From: Rubellimicrobium sp.
GTDB taxonomy: Bacteria; Pseudomonadota; Alphaproteobacteria; Rhodobacterales; Rhodobacteraceae
Length of the DNA: 64,000 nt
Assembly (NCBI GenBank): GCA_019454835.1
Contig: JACFNP010000002.1
Span: 1-64,000 of the forward strand
Direction: 5' to 3'
The translations under genes were made by a program, and so were the position numbers. This document shows, piece after piece, positions 23,999 to 32,587 of this stretch (within the stretch, counting starts at the first letter, position 1; every line of letters starts with the position of its first letter). The notes under the pieces were generated by a model. The model worked only from the letters and a program-made list of their open reading frames with translations, had not been told where the DNA came from and did not search any database.

Positions 23999-26443
23999 TC
24001 AGGCTTTCAGGCGGGCATTGGCCGGGTCCCACAGCGGACCATCGGCCTGCACCGTGGCGGGGCGGCGTTCCCCGTAGATTTCGACCTCGACCCGCTGGCC
24101 TTCGCGGGCCAGATCGGGCCGGACATAGCCCAGCGCCAGCGAGGCCCCGACCCGGTAACCCCAGGCGCCCGATGTCGTCTCGCCCACCACGGCGCCCTCA
24201 TGCCAGATCGTCGACATGTAGGGCGCGTCCGACGTCCCCGCCTCCACCTTCAGCGTGACGAAACGCTTTTTCGGCCCCCTGTCGCGTTCGGCCAGCAGCG
24301 CCGGTTTGCCGGGAAAGTCCTTGTCCCAGTTGATGAAGCGCTCCAGTCCGCCCTCAAGCAACGTGTAGTCGGTCGACAGGTCGCCCTTCCACGCCCGATA
24401 GCCCTTTTCGATGCGCAGCGAATCGAGCGCCCGCATCCCGAAGGGTTTTGCCCCGGCGGCAAGCACCGCGTCGTAGATCGGCGCGGTGTCGGCGACCTTG
24501 GAATGTACCTCCCAGCCCAGTTCGCCCGCGTAGGAGACGCGCACCAGTTGCGCCCAGTGCTCGGCGACCTGCGCCGACTGGTGGGTCAGCCAGGGCAGCG
24601 ACAGGTCGGCATCGGTCAGCGGCGCCAGCAACTCGCGCGCGCCGGGGCCGGTGACGATCTGGGTGGAAAAGTCCTCGGTCACATCGTCCAGCGTGAAACC
24701 CGCAGCCTCGGGCAGCGCGGCCTGCAGCAGCTCGAAATCATGGCCACGCGCACCGGCGGCGGTGATGAGGAAGAAGAAATCCTCGTCCAGCCGCATCGCC
24801 GACATTTCCGTGACGATCCGCCCGCGCGTATCGGCGAAATACAGCAAGCCGATCCGCCCGACCTTCGGCAGCCGCCCGGAACACAGCCCGTCCAGCCATG
24901 CCGCAGCCCCCGCCCCCTTCAGCCGGTAGCGCGAGAAGCCGGGCAGGTCGAGCACGCCTGTGCCATCGCGCACCGCCGCACATTCGGCCGCAATCCGGGG
25001 CTGCCACGGACCGGCGCGGTCCCAGGTCTGGGTCGCGTCCCAGCCGGTATCGTCGCCGGGCGCGGCGAACCATTCGGCGCGCTCCCAGCCGTTATAGGGC
25101 GCCATCTGCCCGCCCAGCGCCTTCACCCGGTCGTGCACGGCCGAAACCCGCTGATCGGGCGCGGCAGGCCAGCGCGCCATCGGGAAATGCATCGCATATT
25201 CGTGGCCATAGACCTCGCGCGCCTTGGCAAGCGTGTAATCGCGGGTCGCGTGGTCGCCGAACCGGCGCGGGTCGCAGGACCACATGTCCCATTCGGTCGC
25301 GCCCTCGGTCACCCATTCGGCCAGCACCTTGCCCGCGCCCCCGGCCTGGGCGATGCCGAAGCTGAACACGCAGGCGTTGAAGGCATTGCGCACCCCCGGC
25401 ATCGGCCCGATCAGCGGGTTGCCGTCGGGCGTGTAGGGGATCGGCCCGTTGATGACCCGCGCCACCCCTGCCTGCGCCAGCACCGGCACACGGGCCAGCG
25501 CGTCCTCGATATAGGGGGCGAGCCGGTCGAGATCGTCGGGGAACAACTGGAACGAGAAATCATCCGGGAACGGCTGGTCCGGTGTCACCCAATGCGCGCG
25601 GCAGTCGCGCTCGTAAGGGCCGAGGTTGAAGCCGCCCTTCTCCTGCCGCAGGTAGTAGGAGGACTCGACATCGCGCAAAAGCGGCAGCTTGTGGCCCGCG
25701 CGCGCCGACCAGTCGCGGACTTCGGGCACCTCCTCGAAGACGAGATACTGATGCTCCATCGACACCACCGGCACCGGGCGCCCGCCGAAGGGGCGGAACC
25801 ATTCGCCGACCGCGCCTGCATAATATCCGGCGGCGTTCACGACGATCTCGCAGCGGATGTCGCCCTTGCCGGTGTGGACGACCCATTCATCGCCCGCGCG
25901 GCTGATCCCGGTCGCGGGGGTGAAGCGCATTATCTGCGCGCCCATGTCGCGCGCGCCCTTGGCCAGGGCCTGCGTCAGTTGCGCCGGGTCGATGTCGCCG
26001 TCCGCCGGGTCATAAAGCGCGCCCGCGAGGTCATGCGTCTCGACGAACGGATGCCGCGCCGGGATGTCCTCGGGCGCGAGCACCTCGATCTCCATGCCCT
26101 GATAGCGGCCCATGCCGCGCGCGCGGGCGAATTCCTGCATCCGCTCGCGGCTGTGCGCGAGCCGGATCGAGCCGGTGACATGGTAGTTCATCGGATAGCC
26201 GACCGCATCGCCGAGGCCGCGATAAAGCTCGGTCGAGTAGCGCTGCATGTTCATCAGCGACCACGAGGTGGAAAACGTCGGCACGTTGCCCGCCGCGTGC
26301 CAGGTCGACCCGGCGGTCAGTTCGTTCTTTTCCAGCAGCACGCAATCGCGCCAGCCCGCGCGGGCCAGATGAAAAAGCGCCGACACCCCCACCGCGCCGC
26401 CGCCGATGATGACCACCCGTGCCGTCGCCGGAATATCCGCCAT
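23999..26443 (-). CDS. FAD-dependent dimethylglycine dehydrogenase-like protein, second paralogue
   Basis: This 814-residue protein has the same two-part layout as its neighbour. It has GGGAVG at 14-19, the FAD-linking H49 in 'STWHAAGN', and a GcvT-like C-terminal half with 'SYAGELGWEVHS' and 'ALDSLRIEKGYRAWKGD'. Its sequence differs clearly from the downstream copy, so the two probably act on different N-methyl compounds or successive steps. The start lies about 130 bases from a perfect palindrome at 26575-26594, which probably controls it together with the divergent BetI-like regulator. Confidence 0.82.
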   Translation of the reverse strand: MADIPATARVVIIGGGAVGVSALFHLARAGWRDCVLLEKNELTAGSTWHAAGNVPTFSTSWSLMNMQRYSTELYRGLGDAVGYPMNYHVTGSIRLAHSRERMQEFARARGMGRYQGMEIEVLAPEDIPARHPFVETHDLAGALYDPADGDIDPAQLTQALAKGARDMGAQIMRFTPATGISRAGDEWVVHTGKGDIRCEIVVNAAGYYAGAVGEWFRPFGGRPVPVVSMEHQYLVFEEVPEVRDWSARAGHKLPLLRDVESSYYLRQEKGGFNLGPYERDCRAHWVTPDQPFPDDFSFQLFPDDLDRLAPYIEDALARVPVLAQAGVARVINGPIPYTPDGNPLIGPMPGVRNAFNACVFSFGIAQAGGAGKVLAEWVTEGATEWDMWSCDPRRFGDHATRDYTLAKAREVYGHEYAMHFPMARWPAAPDQRVSAVHDRVKALGGQMAPYNGWERAEWFAAPGDDTGWDATQTWDRAGPWQPRIAAECAAVRDGTGVLDLPGFSRYRLKGAGAAAWLDGLCSGRLPKVGRIGLLYFADTRGRIVTEMSAMRLDEDFFFLITAAGARGHDFELLQAALPEAAGFTLDDVTEDFSTQIVTGPGARELLAPLTDADLSLPWLTHQSAQVAEHWAQLVRVSYAGELGWEVHSKVADTAPIYDAVLAAGAKPFGMRALDSLRIEKGYRAWKGDLSTDYTLLEGGLERFINWDKDFPGKPALLAERDRGPKKRFVTLKVEAGTSDAPYMSTIWHEGAVVGETTSGAWGYRVGASLALGYVRPDLAREGQRVEVEIYGERRPATVQADGPLWDPANARLKA

Positions 26444-26574
26444 CTGCTGTCCCTTTCGCGCCGTCCTGAACCGCGACTGTCACCCGAGGCGGGCGAAAGG
26501 CGCAAGTGGTTGTGACCGGCCCCCTGCGCCGCAACGCCCCGACCGGGCGCCTGCGCAGAATCCGGTTGCGCGGT

Positions 26575-26594
26575 GACTATACGGACGTATAGTC
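26575..26594. promoter_or_regulatory. Perfect 20-base palindrome, probable operator of the BetI-like regulator
   Basis: GACTATAC, four bases GGAC, then GTATAGTC form a perfect inverted repeat. It sits between the divergent flavoprotein gene and the TetR/BetI-like gene, 53 bases ahead of the latter's ATG. TetR-type proteins bind such operators as dimers, so this is the likely autoregulatory site. Confidence 0.7.
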
Positions 26595-26646
26595 TGCCCG
26601 TAAAGAACGACATCGGGGTCGGGAAGGCAGCGGGGCAGGGGCGGCG

Positions 26647-27306
26647 ATGCCGTGGGGACAGACCGGAACTGCGCAGGCCGGGGGCGGGCGGCACGAGCTG
26701 ATCCAGGCCACGCTCGACTGCATCGCCGAACAGGGCGCCCATGCCGCCACGGTGCGCGAGATCGCCCGCCGCGCGGGGGTCAGTCCGGGCCTCATCCGGC
26801 ATCATTTCCAGACCAAGGAGCACCTGCTCGAGGAAGCCTATCGCGCGACCATGGGCCGCATGACCGCGCTCTCGCGCGAGGCCCGCGACCGCGCCGGGGG
26901 CCGCCCGCGCGACCGGCTGCGCCGCTATGTCGCGGCCAGCCTCGCACCGCCGGTGCGCGATGCGAACGCGCTGACGCTCTGGGCCAGTTTCATCGCCATG
27001 ATCCGGCTGAATCCCTCGATGGAGGCGATCCACCGCGAGACCTATCTCGAATACCGCCACGACATCGAGGCGCTGCTGGCCGACACGCTGGCGGCGGCGG
27101 GGCGCAGGGTTCGCGGCGACGATCTGCGGCTCATGGCCATCAAGATCAATGCCGTCATCGACGGGTTGTGGCTGGAGGGATCGCTGGACCCCGACGGCTT
27201 TGACGACGACGACCTGCTGGCCGCCGCGCTGCAGGCGATCGGGGCGATCCTCGGGCTGCCGCTGGGCGGCGGTGGCGGGCCGGGTGCGGGAATGGAGACG
27301 GACTGA
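26647..27306 (+). CDS. TetR/BetI-family transcriptional regulator
   Basis: This 219-residue regulator has an N-terminal helix-turn-helix ('ATVREIARRAGVSPGLIRHH'). The C-terminal ligand domain resembles BetI ('NALTLWASFIAMIRLNPSM' and 'KINAVIDGLWLEGSLD'). BetI proteins respond to choline or similar quaternary amines, which agrees with the surrounding N-methyl catabolism genes. It is divergent from the flavoprotein operon and overlaps the start of the aminotransferase gene (TGATG), so it is the first gene of the plus-strand operon. Confidence 0.82.
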   Translation: MPWGQTGTAQAGGGRHELIQATLDCIAEQGAHAATVREIARRAGVSPGLIRHHFQTKEHLLEEAYRATMGRMTALSREARDRAGGRPRDRLRRYVAASLAPPVRDANALTLWASFIAMIRLNPSMEAIHRETYLEYRHDIEALLADTLAAAGRRVRGDDLRLMAIKINAVIDGLWLEGSLDPDGFDDDDLLAAALQAIGAILGLPLGGGGGPGAGMETD

Positions 27307-28496
27307 TGCGATATGCGCCGATCACGGAGCGGCTGGCCAATCTCGGCTCGGACAAATGGGCGGTGCATTTCGCGGGAAGGGCGCGCGCCGCGCAGGGCGA
27401 GGAGATTATCGAACTCTCCATCGGCGCCCCCGATGTGCCGATTGATCCGGGGCTGATCGCCGCCTGCACGCAGGCGCTGGAAGCGGGGCGCACCGGCTAT
27501 GCCGACGGGCGCGGCGAGGCGGGGCTGCGCACGGCCATCGCGCGCCATTATGCCAACCGTTCGGGGCGCGCGATAACGGCGGATAACGTGCTGTGCCTGC
27601 CCGGCACGCAGACCGCGCTTTTCACGACGATGACCGGGCTGGCGACTGCGGGCGACGAGGTGCTGGTCGGCGATCCGCTTTACGCGGCTTACGACGGCAT
27701 CATCCGCTCGACCGGCGCCGACAAGGTCAGCGTGCCGCTGAAGGCCGCGCACGGGTTCCGGATGCAGCCCGAAGACCTTGCCGCCGCGATCACGCCGCGC
27801 TCGCGGGTGCTGCTGCTCAATTCGCCGCACAACCCCACCGGGGCGGTGCTTTCGGCGGGCGACATCGCGGCGCTGGGCGAAATCTGCATCCGGCACGATC
27901 TGTGGATCATCTCGGACGAGGTCTACGAACATTTCCTGTTCGACGGTACCTTCGCCTCGCCCTTCGACAATCCGGCGCTGGCCGAACGGACGGTCGTGGT
28001 CTCGTCGATCTCGAAATCCCATTCCGCGCCCGGCTTTCGCAGCGGTTGGGTGGTCGGGCCAAAGGAATTCTGCGCCCGGCTCCAGCCGGTTTCCGAAACG
28101 ATGCTGTTCGGCAGCCAGCCCTTCATCGCCGACATGACCGCCTGGGCGCTGACCCATGACAGCGACACCGCCCGCCGCCAGCGCGAGGCCTGCGCGCGGC
28201 GGGTGCGGATCGTCTGTGACGTGATCGGCAACGAGCCTGCGGTGCGGCCGCTGCCTCCGGCAGCCGGAATGCACATCCTGCTGGATATCTCCGCAACCGG
28301 GCTGAGCGCCGAAGCCTTTGCCTGGGGTCTGCTGGATGATGAAAAGGTCTGCACCATGCCCGGCACGTCCTTCGGTGCGGCGGGCGAGGGCTTCATCCGC
28401 GTCAGCCTGACCTCGCCCGACGACCTGATCGCCGAGGCCAGCCGCCGCATCGCCCGCTTTGCGCGCAGCATCGCCAGCAGCGGGCGCGGCACATGA
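27306..28496 (+). CDS. aruH: Class I/II aminotransferase, AruH-like
   Basis: This 396-residue PLP aminotransferase has its Schiff-base lysine in 'SSISKSHSAPGFRSGW', the 'NSPHNPTGAV' motif, and the C-terminal arginine region 'GEGFIRVSLTS'. The length and adjacency to a ketoacid decarboxylase match the arginine:pyruvate transaminase of the AruH-AruI pathway, in which L-arginine becomes 2-ketoarginine. It overlaps the next gene by four bases. The assignment to arginine rests on the pairing; a related basic amino acid is possible. Confidence 0.65.
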   Translation: MRYAPITERLANLGSDKWAVHFAGRARAAQGEEIIELSIGAPDVPIDPGLIAACTQALEAGRTGYADGRGEAGLRTAIARHYANRSGRAITADNVLCLPGTQTALFTTMTGLATAGDEVLVGDPLYAAYDGIIRSTGADKVSVPLKAAHGFRMQPEDLAAAITPRSRVLLLNSPHNPTGAVLSAGDIAALGEICIRHDLWIISDEVYEHFLFDGTFASPFDNPALAERTVVVSSISKSHSAPGFRSGWVVGPKEFCARLQPVSETMLFGSQPFIADMTAWALTHDSDTARRQREACARRVRIVCDVIGNEPAVRPLPPAAGMHILLDISATGLSAEAFAWGLLDDEKVCTMPGTSFGAAGEGFIRVSLTSPDDLIAEASRRIARFARSIASSGRGT

Positions 28497-30079
28497 CCCT
28501 GCCCACGGTCGGCGAGAGGCTGGTGACGATCCTCGAAGGCCACGGCGTCGAGGTGGTCTTCGGCATCCCCGGCGTCCATACGGTCGAGCTTTATCGTGGG
28601 CTTGCCGCGTCACGCATCCGCCATGTGACGCCGCGCCACGAACAGGGCGCGGGCTTCATGGCCGACGGCTATGCGCGGGTCTCGGGCAGGCCGGGGGTGT
28701 GTTTCCTGATTTCCGGGCCGGGGCTGACCAATGCGATCACCGCCGTGGCGCAGGCGCGGGCGGATTCGGTGCCGCTGCTGGTCATCAGCAGCGTCGGCAC
28801 CCGTGCCGGTCTTGCCCATGACCGGGGATCGCTGCACGAGCTGCCCGACCAGCGCGGGTTGCTGCGGCAACTGGTGCGCTATTCGCATACGCTGCTCGAT
28901 CCCGGCGATCTGGACGATGTCCTCGCCCGCGCCTTCGCCACGCTGGCATCGGGGCGGCCGGGGCCGGTGCATGTGGAAATCCCGCTCGACGTGCTGGGCG
29001 AACCCGTGCCTGCGCCCTTGCCCGTCGCGCCACCCCGGAGGATCAGCCCGCCGCGCGCCTGTGCCGGGGTGCTGGCCGAACTGGCGGCGCTGTGCCGCGA
29101 TGCGGCCCGGCCGGTGATCCTGGCCGGAGGCGGCGCGCGGCGCGCGGACGGGGCCTTGCGCCAACTGGCCGAGGCCCTCGACGCGCCGGTGGTCACCACG
29201 GTGAACGGGCGCGGCCTGCTGGCGGGCCATCCGCTGTGCGTCCCGGCCAGCCCCAGCCTCCCCGCCGTGCGCGCGCTGCTGGCCGGAGCCGATCTGGTGC
29301 TCGCGCCGGGCACCGAGATGGGGTCGACCGATTACGACATGTATGTCACCGGCGATTTCCCGGCGCTGCCGGGGCTGGTGCGGGTCGATGTCGATGCGGA
29401 CCAACTGGCCAGGGGTCCGCAGGCGCGGCTTTCGGTGCTGGCCGAGGCGGGCGGGCTGATGGCCGACCTGCTGTCCCTCGTGACGCCGCGCACGGCCGGT
29501 GGCGCCGCCCGTGCCGCCCGTGCGCGCAGCGCGGCGCTGGCGGGCCTTGGTCCCGACTACCGGCAGATGATCGCCCTGATCGGCGACATGGCAACCGCGC
29601 TGCCGGGAGTGCTGATGGTCGGCGACTCGACCCAGCCGGTCTATGCCGGGAACCTTTACGCGGACATCGCGCTGCCCGGCGGCTGGTTCAATTCCGCCAC
29701 CGGCTACGGCGCCTTGGGCTACGGCGCACCTGCGGCCATCGGCGCCGCCCTCGCCGCGCCCGAGCGCCCGGTCATCGCCATCACCGGCGACGGGGGGCTG
29801 CAATTCTCGCTCGCCGAACTGGGCAGTGCCATGGACGAAGGCGCGCGGGTGATCTTTCTGGTCTGGAACAACAACGGCTACCGCGAGATCGAGACCCACA
29901 TGCGCAAGGCCGGCATCACCCCGGTCGGCGTCCGGCCATCCGCCCCCGATTTCACCGCCGTCGCCCGTGCATACGGGATGCGGGCCGAACGGGTCGCGGG
30001 GGTGGAGGGGGTGATCCCCGCGCTGGCCCGCGCGGCGGCGAAGGACGGCCCCTGCCTGATCGAGGTGATGGTGCCATGA
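28493..30079 (+). CDS. aruI: Thiamine-diphosphate decarboxylase, AruI-like
   Basis: This 528-residue protein belongs to the acetolactate synthase/decarboxylase family. The catalytic glutamate is in 'TPRHEQGAGFMADGYARV', and the cofactor site is 'GDGGLQFSLAELG' with the downstream 'NNNGY'. In the arginine transaminase route AruI decarboxylates 2-ketoarginine to 4-guanidinobutyraldehyde. Coupling with the upstream aminotransferase by a four-base overlap is the main reason for this call. It carries no FAD or quinone-binding marker I could use to rule out related decarboxylases. Confidence 0.65.
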   Translation: MTLPTVGERLVTILEGHGVEVVFGIPGVHTVELYRGLAASRIRHVTPRHEQGAGFMADGYARVSGRPGVCFLISGPGLTNAITAVAQARADSVPLLVISSVGTRAGLAHDRGSLHELPDQRGLLRQLVRYSHTLLDPGDLDDVLARAFATLASGRPGPVHVEIPLDVLGEPVPAPLPVAPPRRISPPRACAGVLAELAALCRDAARPVILAGGGARRADGALRQLAEALDAPVVTTVNGRGLLAGHPLCVPASPSLPAVRALLAGADLVLAPGTEMGSTDYDMYVTGDFPALPGLVRVDVDADQLARGPQARLSVLAEAGGLMADLLSLVTPRTAGGAARAARARSAALAGLGPDYRQMIALIGDMATALPGVLMVGDSTQPVYAGNLYADIALPGGWFNSATGYGALGYGAPAAIGAALAAPERPVIAITGDGGLQFSLAELGSAMDEGARVIFLVWNNNGYREIETHMRKAGITPVGVRPSAPDFTAVARAYGMRAERVAGVEGVIPALARAAAKDGPCLIEVMVP

Positions 30080-30149
30080 GGGCAGCGGCCATCGCCATCG
30101 CATCGCAGGCGGCAACACACGAAACGATCATCTCTTCGGGGAGGCGAGG

Positions 30150-31700
30150 ATGAACGACATGGCACAGGCACCGGCGCGACGCGCGAGCCGGTCTGGAGGG
30201 CGCGCCGCGCGCGTGGCCCTGCGCGGCGCACCACTGGCCGACGAGCTGCGCCCGGTGCGCGGCGGCCTGCCCGGCGGGCGCTATCAGCCGCTGACCGAGG
30301 CCGAGGTGGAACGCATCCACCACGCCGCGCTGGATGCGCTGGAACAAATCGGACTGGCCAACGCCCCGCCTTCGGGGGTGGAAATCCTGACCGGCGCGGG
30401 CGCGGTGCAAGGCGACGACGGCCGCATCCGCTTCCCGCGCGCGCTGGTCGAGGACATGCTGGCCGTGGCGGCGCGCGACCTGACGCTTTACGCGCGTGAC
30501 CCCAAGCATGACCTGCATCTGTCGGGCACCAACGTGCATTTCGGCACCGCAGGCGCGGCGGTGCATATGGTCGATCCGCATACGCTGGAATACCGCGAAT
30601 CGACCGCGCAGGACCTGTATGATTCGGCGCGGCTGGCGGAACATCTGGACAACATCCACTTCTTCCAGCGCACCATGGTCTGCCGCGATGTGGACGACCC
30701 CCGCGACATGGACCTCAACACGCTCTACGCCTCGCTGTCGGGCACGAAAAAGCATGTCGGCAGCTCGTTCTTCGACATCGCCCACATGCCCGGCGTCTGG
30801 GACATCCTGCACATGGTCGCGGGCGGTGAAGACGCCTGGCGCGCGCGGCCTTTCGTCAGCAACTCCAACTGCTTCGTCGTCCCGCCGATGAAATTCGCCG
30901 AGGAAAGCTGCCGCGTGATGGAGGATTGCGTGCGCGGCGGGATGCCGGTGCTGCTGCTTTCCGCCGGGCAGGCGGGGGCGACGGCACCCGCGCCGGTGGC
31001 GCTCGCCATCGTGCAGGCGATGGCCGAATGTCTGGCGGGCGTGGTCTATGTGAACGCGATCCGCCCCGGCGCGCCCGCGATCTTCGGCACCTGGCCGTTC
31101 GTCAGCGACCTGCGCACCGGCGCCATGTCCGGCGGCGGCGCGGAACAGGCGCTGCTGTCGGCAGGCTGCGCGCAGATGCACCGCTTCTACGACCTGCCGG
31201 GCGGGGCTTCGTCCGGGATCAGCGATTCCAAGCTGCCCGACATGCAGGCCGGATGGGAGAATGCGATCACCAACACGCTGGCCGGGTTGTCGGGGCTGAA
31301 CATGTGCTACGAGGCGGTGGGGATGCACGCCTCGCTGCTGGGGTTCTGCCTGGAAAGCATGGTGCTGGGCGACGACATCCTGGGCCAGGTCATGCGGCTC
31401 GTGCGCGGCATCGACGTGACGGACGAAACGCTCAGCCTCGACGTGATGCGCGAGGTCTGCATGGGGGGACCGGGCCACTACCTTGCCGCCGGGCAGACGC
31501 TGGCGCTGATGCAGACCGAATACGTCTATCCGCAGATCGGCAACCGGATGAGCGTGAAGGAATGGCTCGAGGCCGGAAAGCCGCTGCTGCTGGACGCCGC
31601 GACTGCGCGCAAGGAGGAAATCCTCGCCACGGCACGGTCAGTGATCGACCCGGCAGTGGACCGCGAGATTCGCGCGCGGTTCGAGATGTTCTTCAGGTGA
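30150..31700 (+). CDS. MttB-family (trimethylamine methyltransferase-like) protein, paralogue A
   Basis: This 516-residue protein belongs to the MttB superfamily, cobalamin-dependent methyltransferases that demethylate quaternary or tertiary amines. It lacks an in-frame amber codon, so it belongs to the non-pyrrolysine branch, whose characterised members act on glycine betaine, proline betaine or carnitine-like compounds. Typical stretches are 'YQPLTEAEVERIHHAALDAL', 'VVYVNAIRPGAPAIFGTWP' and 'GGASSGISDSKLPDMQAG'. A strong GGGGAGG site precedes the ATG. It closes the plus-strand operon started by the BetI-like gene. No corrinoid protein or activase is encoded nearby. Confidence 0.8.
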   Translation: MNDMAQAPARRASRSGGRAARVALRGAPLADELRPVRGGLPGGRYQPLTEAEVERIHHAALDALEQIGLANAPPSGVEILTGAGAVQGDDGRIRFPRALVEDMLAVAARDLTLYARDPKHDLHLSGTNVHFGTAGAAVHMVDPHTLEYRESTAQDLYDSARLAEHLDNIHFFQRTMVCRDVDDPRDMDLNTLYASLSGTKKHVGSSFFDIAHMPGVWDILHMVAGGEDAWRARPFVSNSNCFVVPPMKFAEESCRVMEDCVRGGMPVLLLSAGQAGATAPAPVALAIVQAMAECLAGVVYVNAIRPGAPAIFGTWPFVSDLRTGAMSGGGAEQALLSAGCAQMHRFYDLPGGASSGISDSKLPDMQAGWENAITNTLAGLSGLNMCYEAVGMHASLLGFCLESMVLGDDILGQVMRLVRGIDVTDETLSLDVMREVCMGGPGHYLAAGQTLALMQTEYVYPQIGNRMSVKEWLEAGKPLLLDAATARKEEILATARSVIDPAVDREIRARFEMFFR

Positions 31701-31715
31701 GGGGGCGGGGCTGCT

Positions 31716-31801
31716 GTTATTGCGAGGCGGCGCAGGTGACGTGGCGACCCCGATGTTGTGAGTGAGCGGTCGGGGTTGCTTCACTTCGTTCGCAATGACG
31801 G
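31716..31801. repeat. Interspersed palindromic repeat, copy 1
   Basis: This 86-base unit has ends GTTATTGCGAGGCGG and TCGCAATGACGG as imperfect inverted repeats around the common core CCCCGAT-GTGAGCGGTCGGGG. It belongs to a family of about 90-base hairpin-forming units found nine times in this window, here just behind the MttB gene. Confidence 0.8.
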
Positions 31802-31811
31802 TTCCCCCCCC

Positions 31812-31898
31812 CGTCATTGCGAGGAGCCGCAGGCGACGAAGCAACCTCGACGGCATCGAGCAAGCGGTCGGGGTTGCTTTGCTTCGTTCGCAATGACG
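31812..31898. repeat. Interspersed palindromic repeat, copy 2
   Basis: This is a second unit directly behind copy 1, separated by a C-rich spacer. It runs from CGTCATTGCGAGGAGCCGC to TCGCAATGACGG and shares the GAGCAAGCGGTCGGGGTTGC core in slightly changed form. The two tandem copies lie between two convergent genes and may serve as a two-way terminator. Confidence 0.8.
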
Positions 31899-31908
31899 GT
31901 CGCGCACC

Positions 31909-32517
31909 TCAGCCGCCCGCCTTGCCCAGATGCGTCTCGATGAATTCGCATGTCGCGGCCAGCGCACGTTCGCGTGACAGCATGGCGCGGTCGATGGCCT
32001 GTTCCAGCCACAGCCCGTCCGTCAGCGCGATCAGCAACGTGGCCAGCGTGCGCGGCTCGCAGATACGGCCGTTGCGGGCGGCCTCGGCGGCGATGGCGCG
32101 CTCGAACACGTCCAGAAGCTCGCGGTAGCGCTGGCGGTGGACCGTGCGCAACTCGGGGCTGTTGGCGATCTCGCCCCACAGCGCAAGCCAGATGCGCAGG
32201 CTGTCGGGATTGAAGACCTCGGGCGCAAAGCTCGCCTCGACGAGATCATGTAGCGAGGGTGCGGCCTGCGCGTCCGGCGTGACGGCGGCGGTGTAGCGGT
32301 CATACATCGCCGAATAGACGGCGGCCAGCAGCCCCGCCTTCGAGCCGAAGTGATGCGCGATCAGCCCGCGCGAGGCGCCTGCCTCGCGGCAGATGTTGTC
32401 CACCGTGAAGGCGGTGATCCCGCCCCGCGCGAGACAGGCGAGGCCCGCGTCGATCAGCATCGCCACGCGGGTCTCGCTCGGGTATCGCCGGTAACGGGGT
32501 TGGTCCTGTTGCGTCAT
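31909..32517 (-). CDS. TetR/BetI-family transcriptional regulator
   Basis: This 202-residue regulator has the helix-turn-helix 'FTVDNICREAGASRGLIAHH' and a BetI-type ligand domain ('IWLALWGEIANSPELRTVHR', 'ALTDGLWLEQAID'). The start at 32517 was preferred because a GGAG site lies eight bases upstream; a longer in-frame reading has no ribosome site and an atypical arginine-rich start. It lies 70 bases behind the peptide-binding-protein gene on the same strand and probably controls that transporter operon. Confidence 0.8.
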   Translation of the reverse strand: MTQQDQPRYRRYPSETRVAMLIDAGLACLARGGITAFTVDNICREAGASRGLIAHHFGSKAGLLAAVYSAMYDRYTAAVTPDAQAAPSLHDLVEASFAPEVFNPDSLRIWLALWGEIANSPELRTVHRQRYRELLDVFERAIAAEAARNGRICEPRTLATLLIALTDGLWLEQAIDRAMLSRERALAATCEFIETHLGKAGG

Positions 32518-32587
32518 CCTGTGCTCCATGCCGACGGGCGCGAGGGGCGCAAGCGCGCCGCCTCGCGGGTGACGGGGGACGCCGCCC

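Noticed and set aside
31716-31898. Possible CRISPR array (two similar units in tandem)
   Set aside because: The units are about 90 bases, palindromic, and found singly elsewhere; they lack the short repeat and variable spacer pattern.
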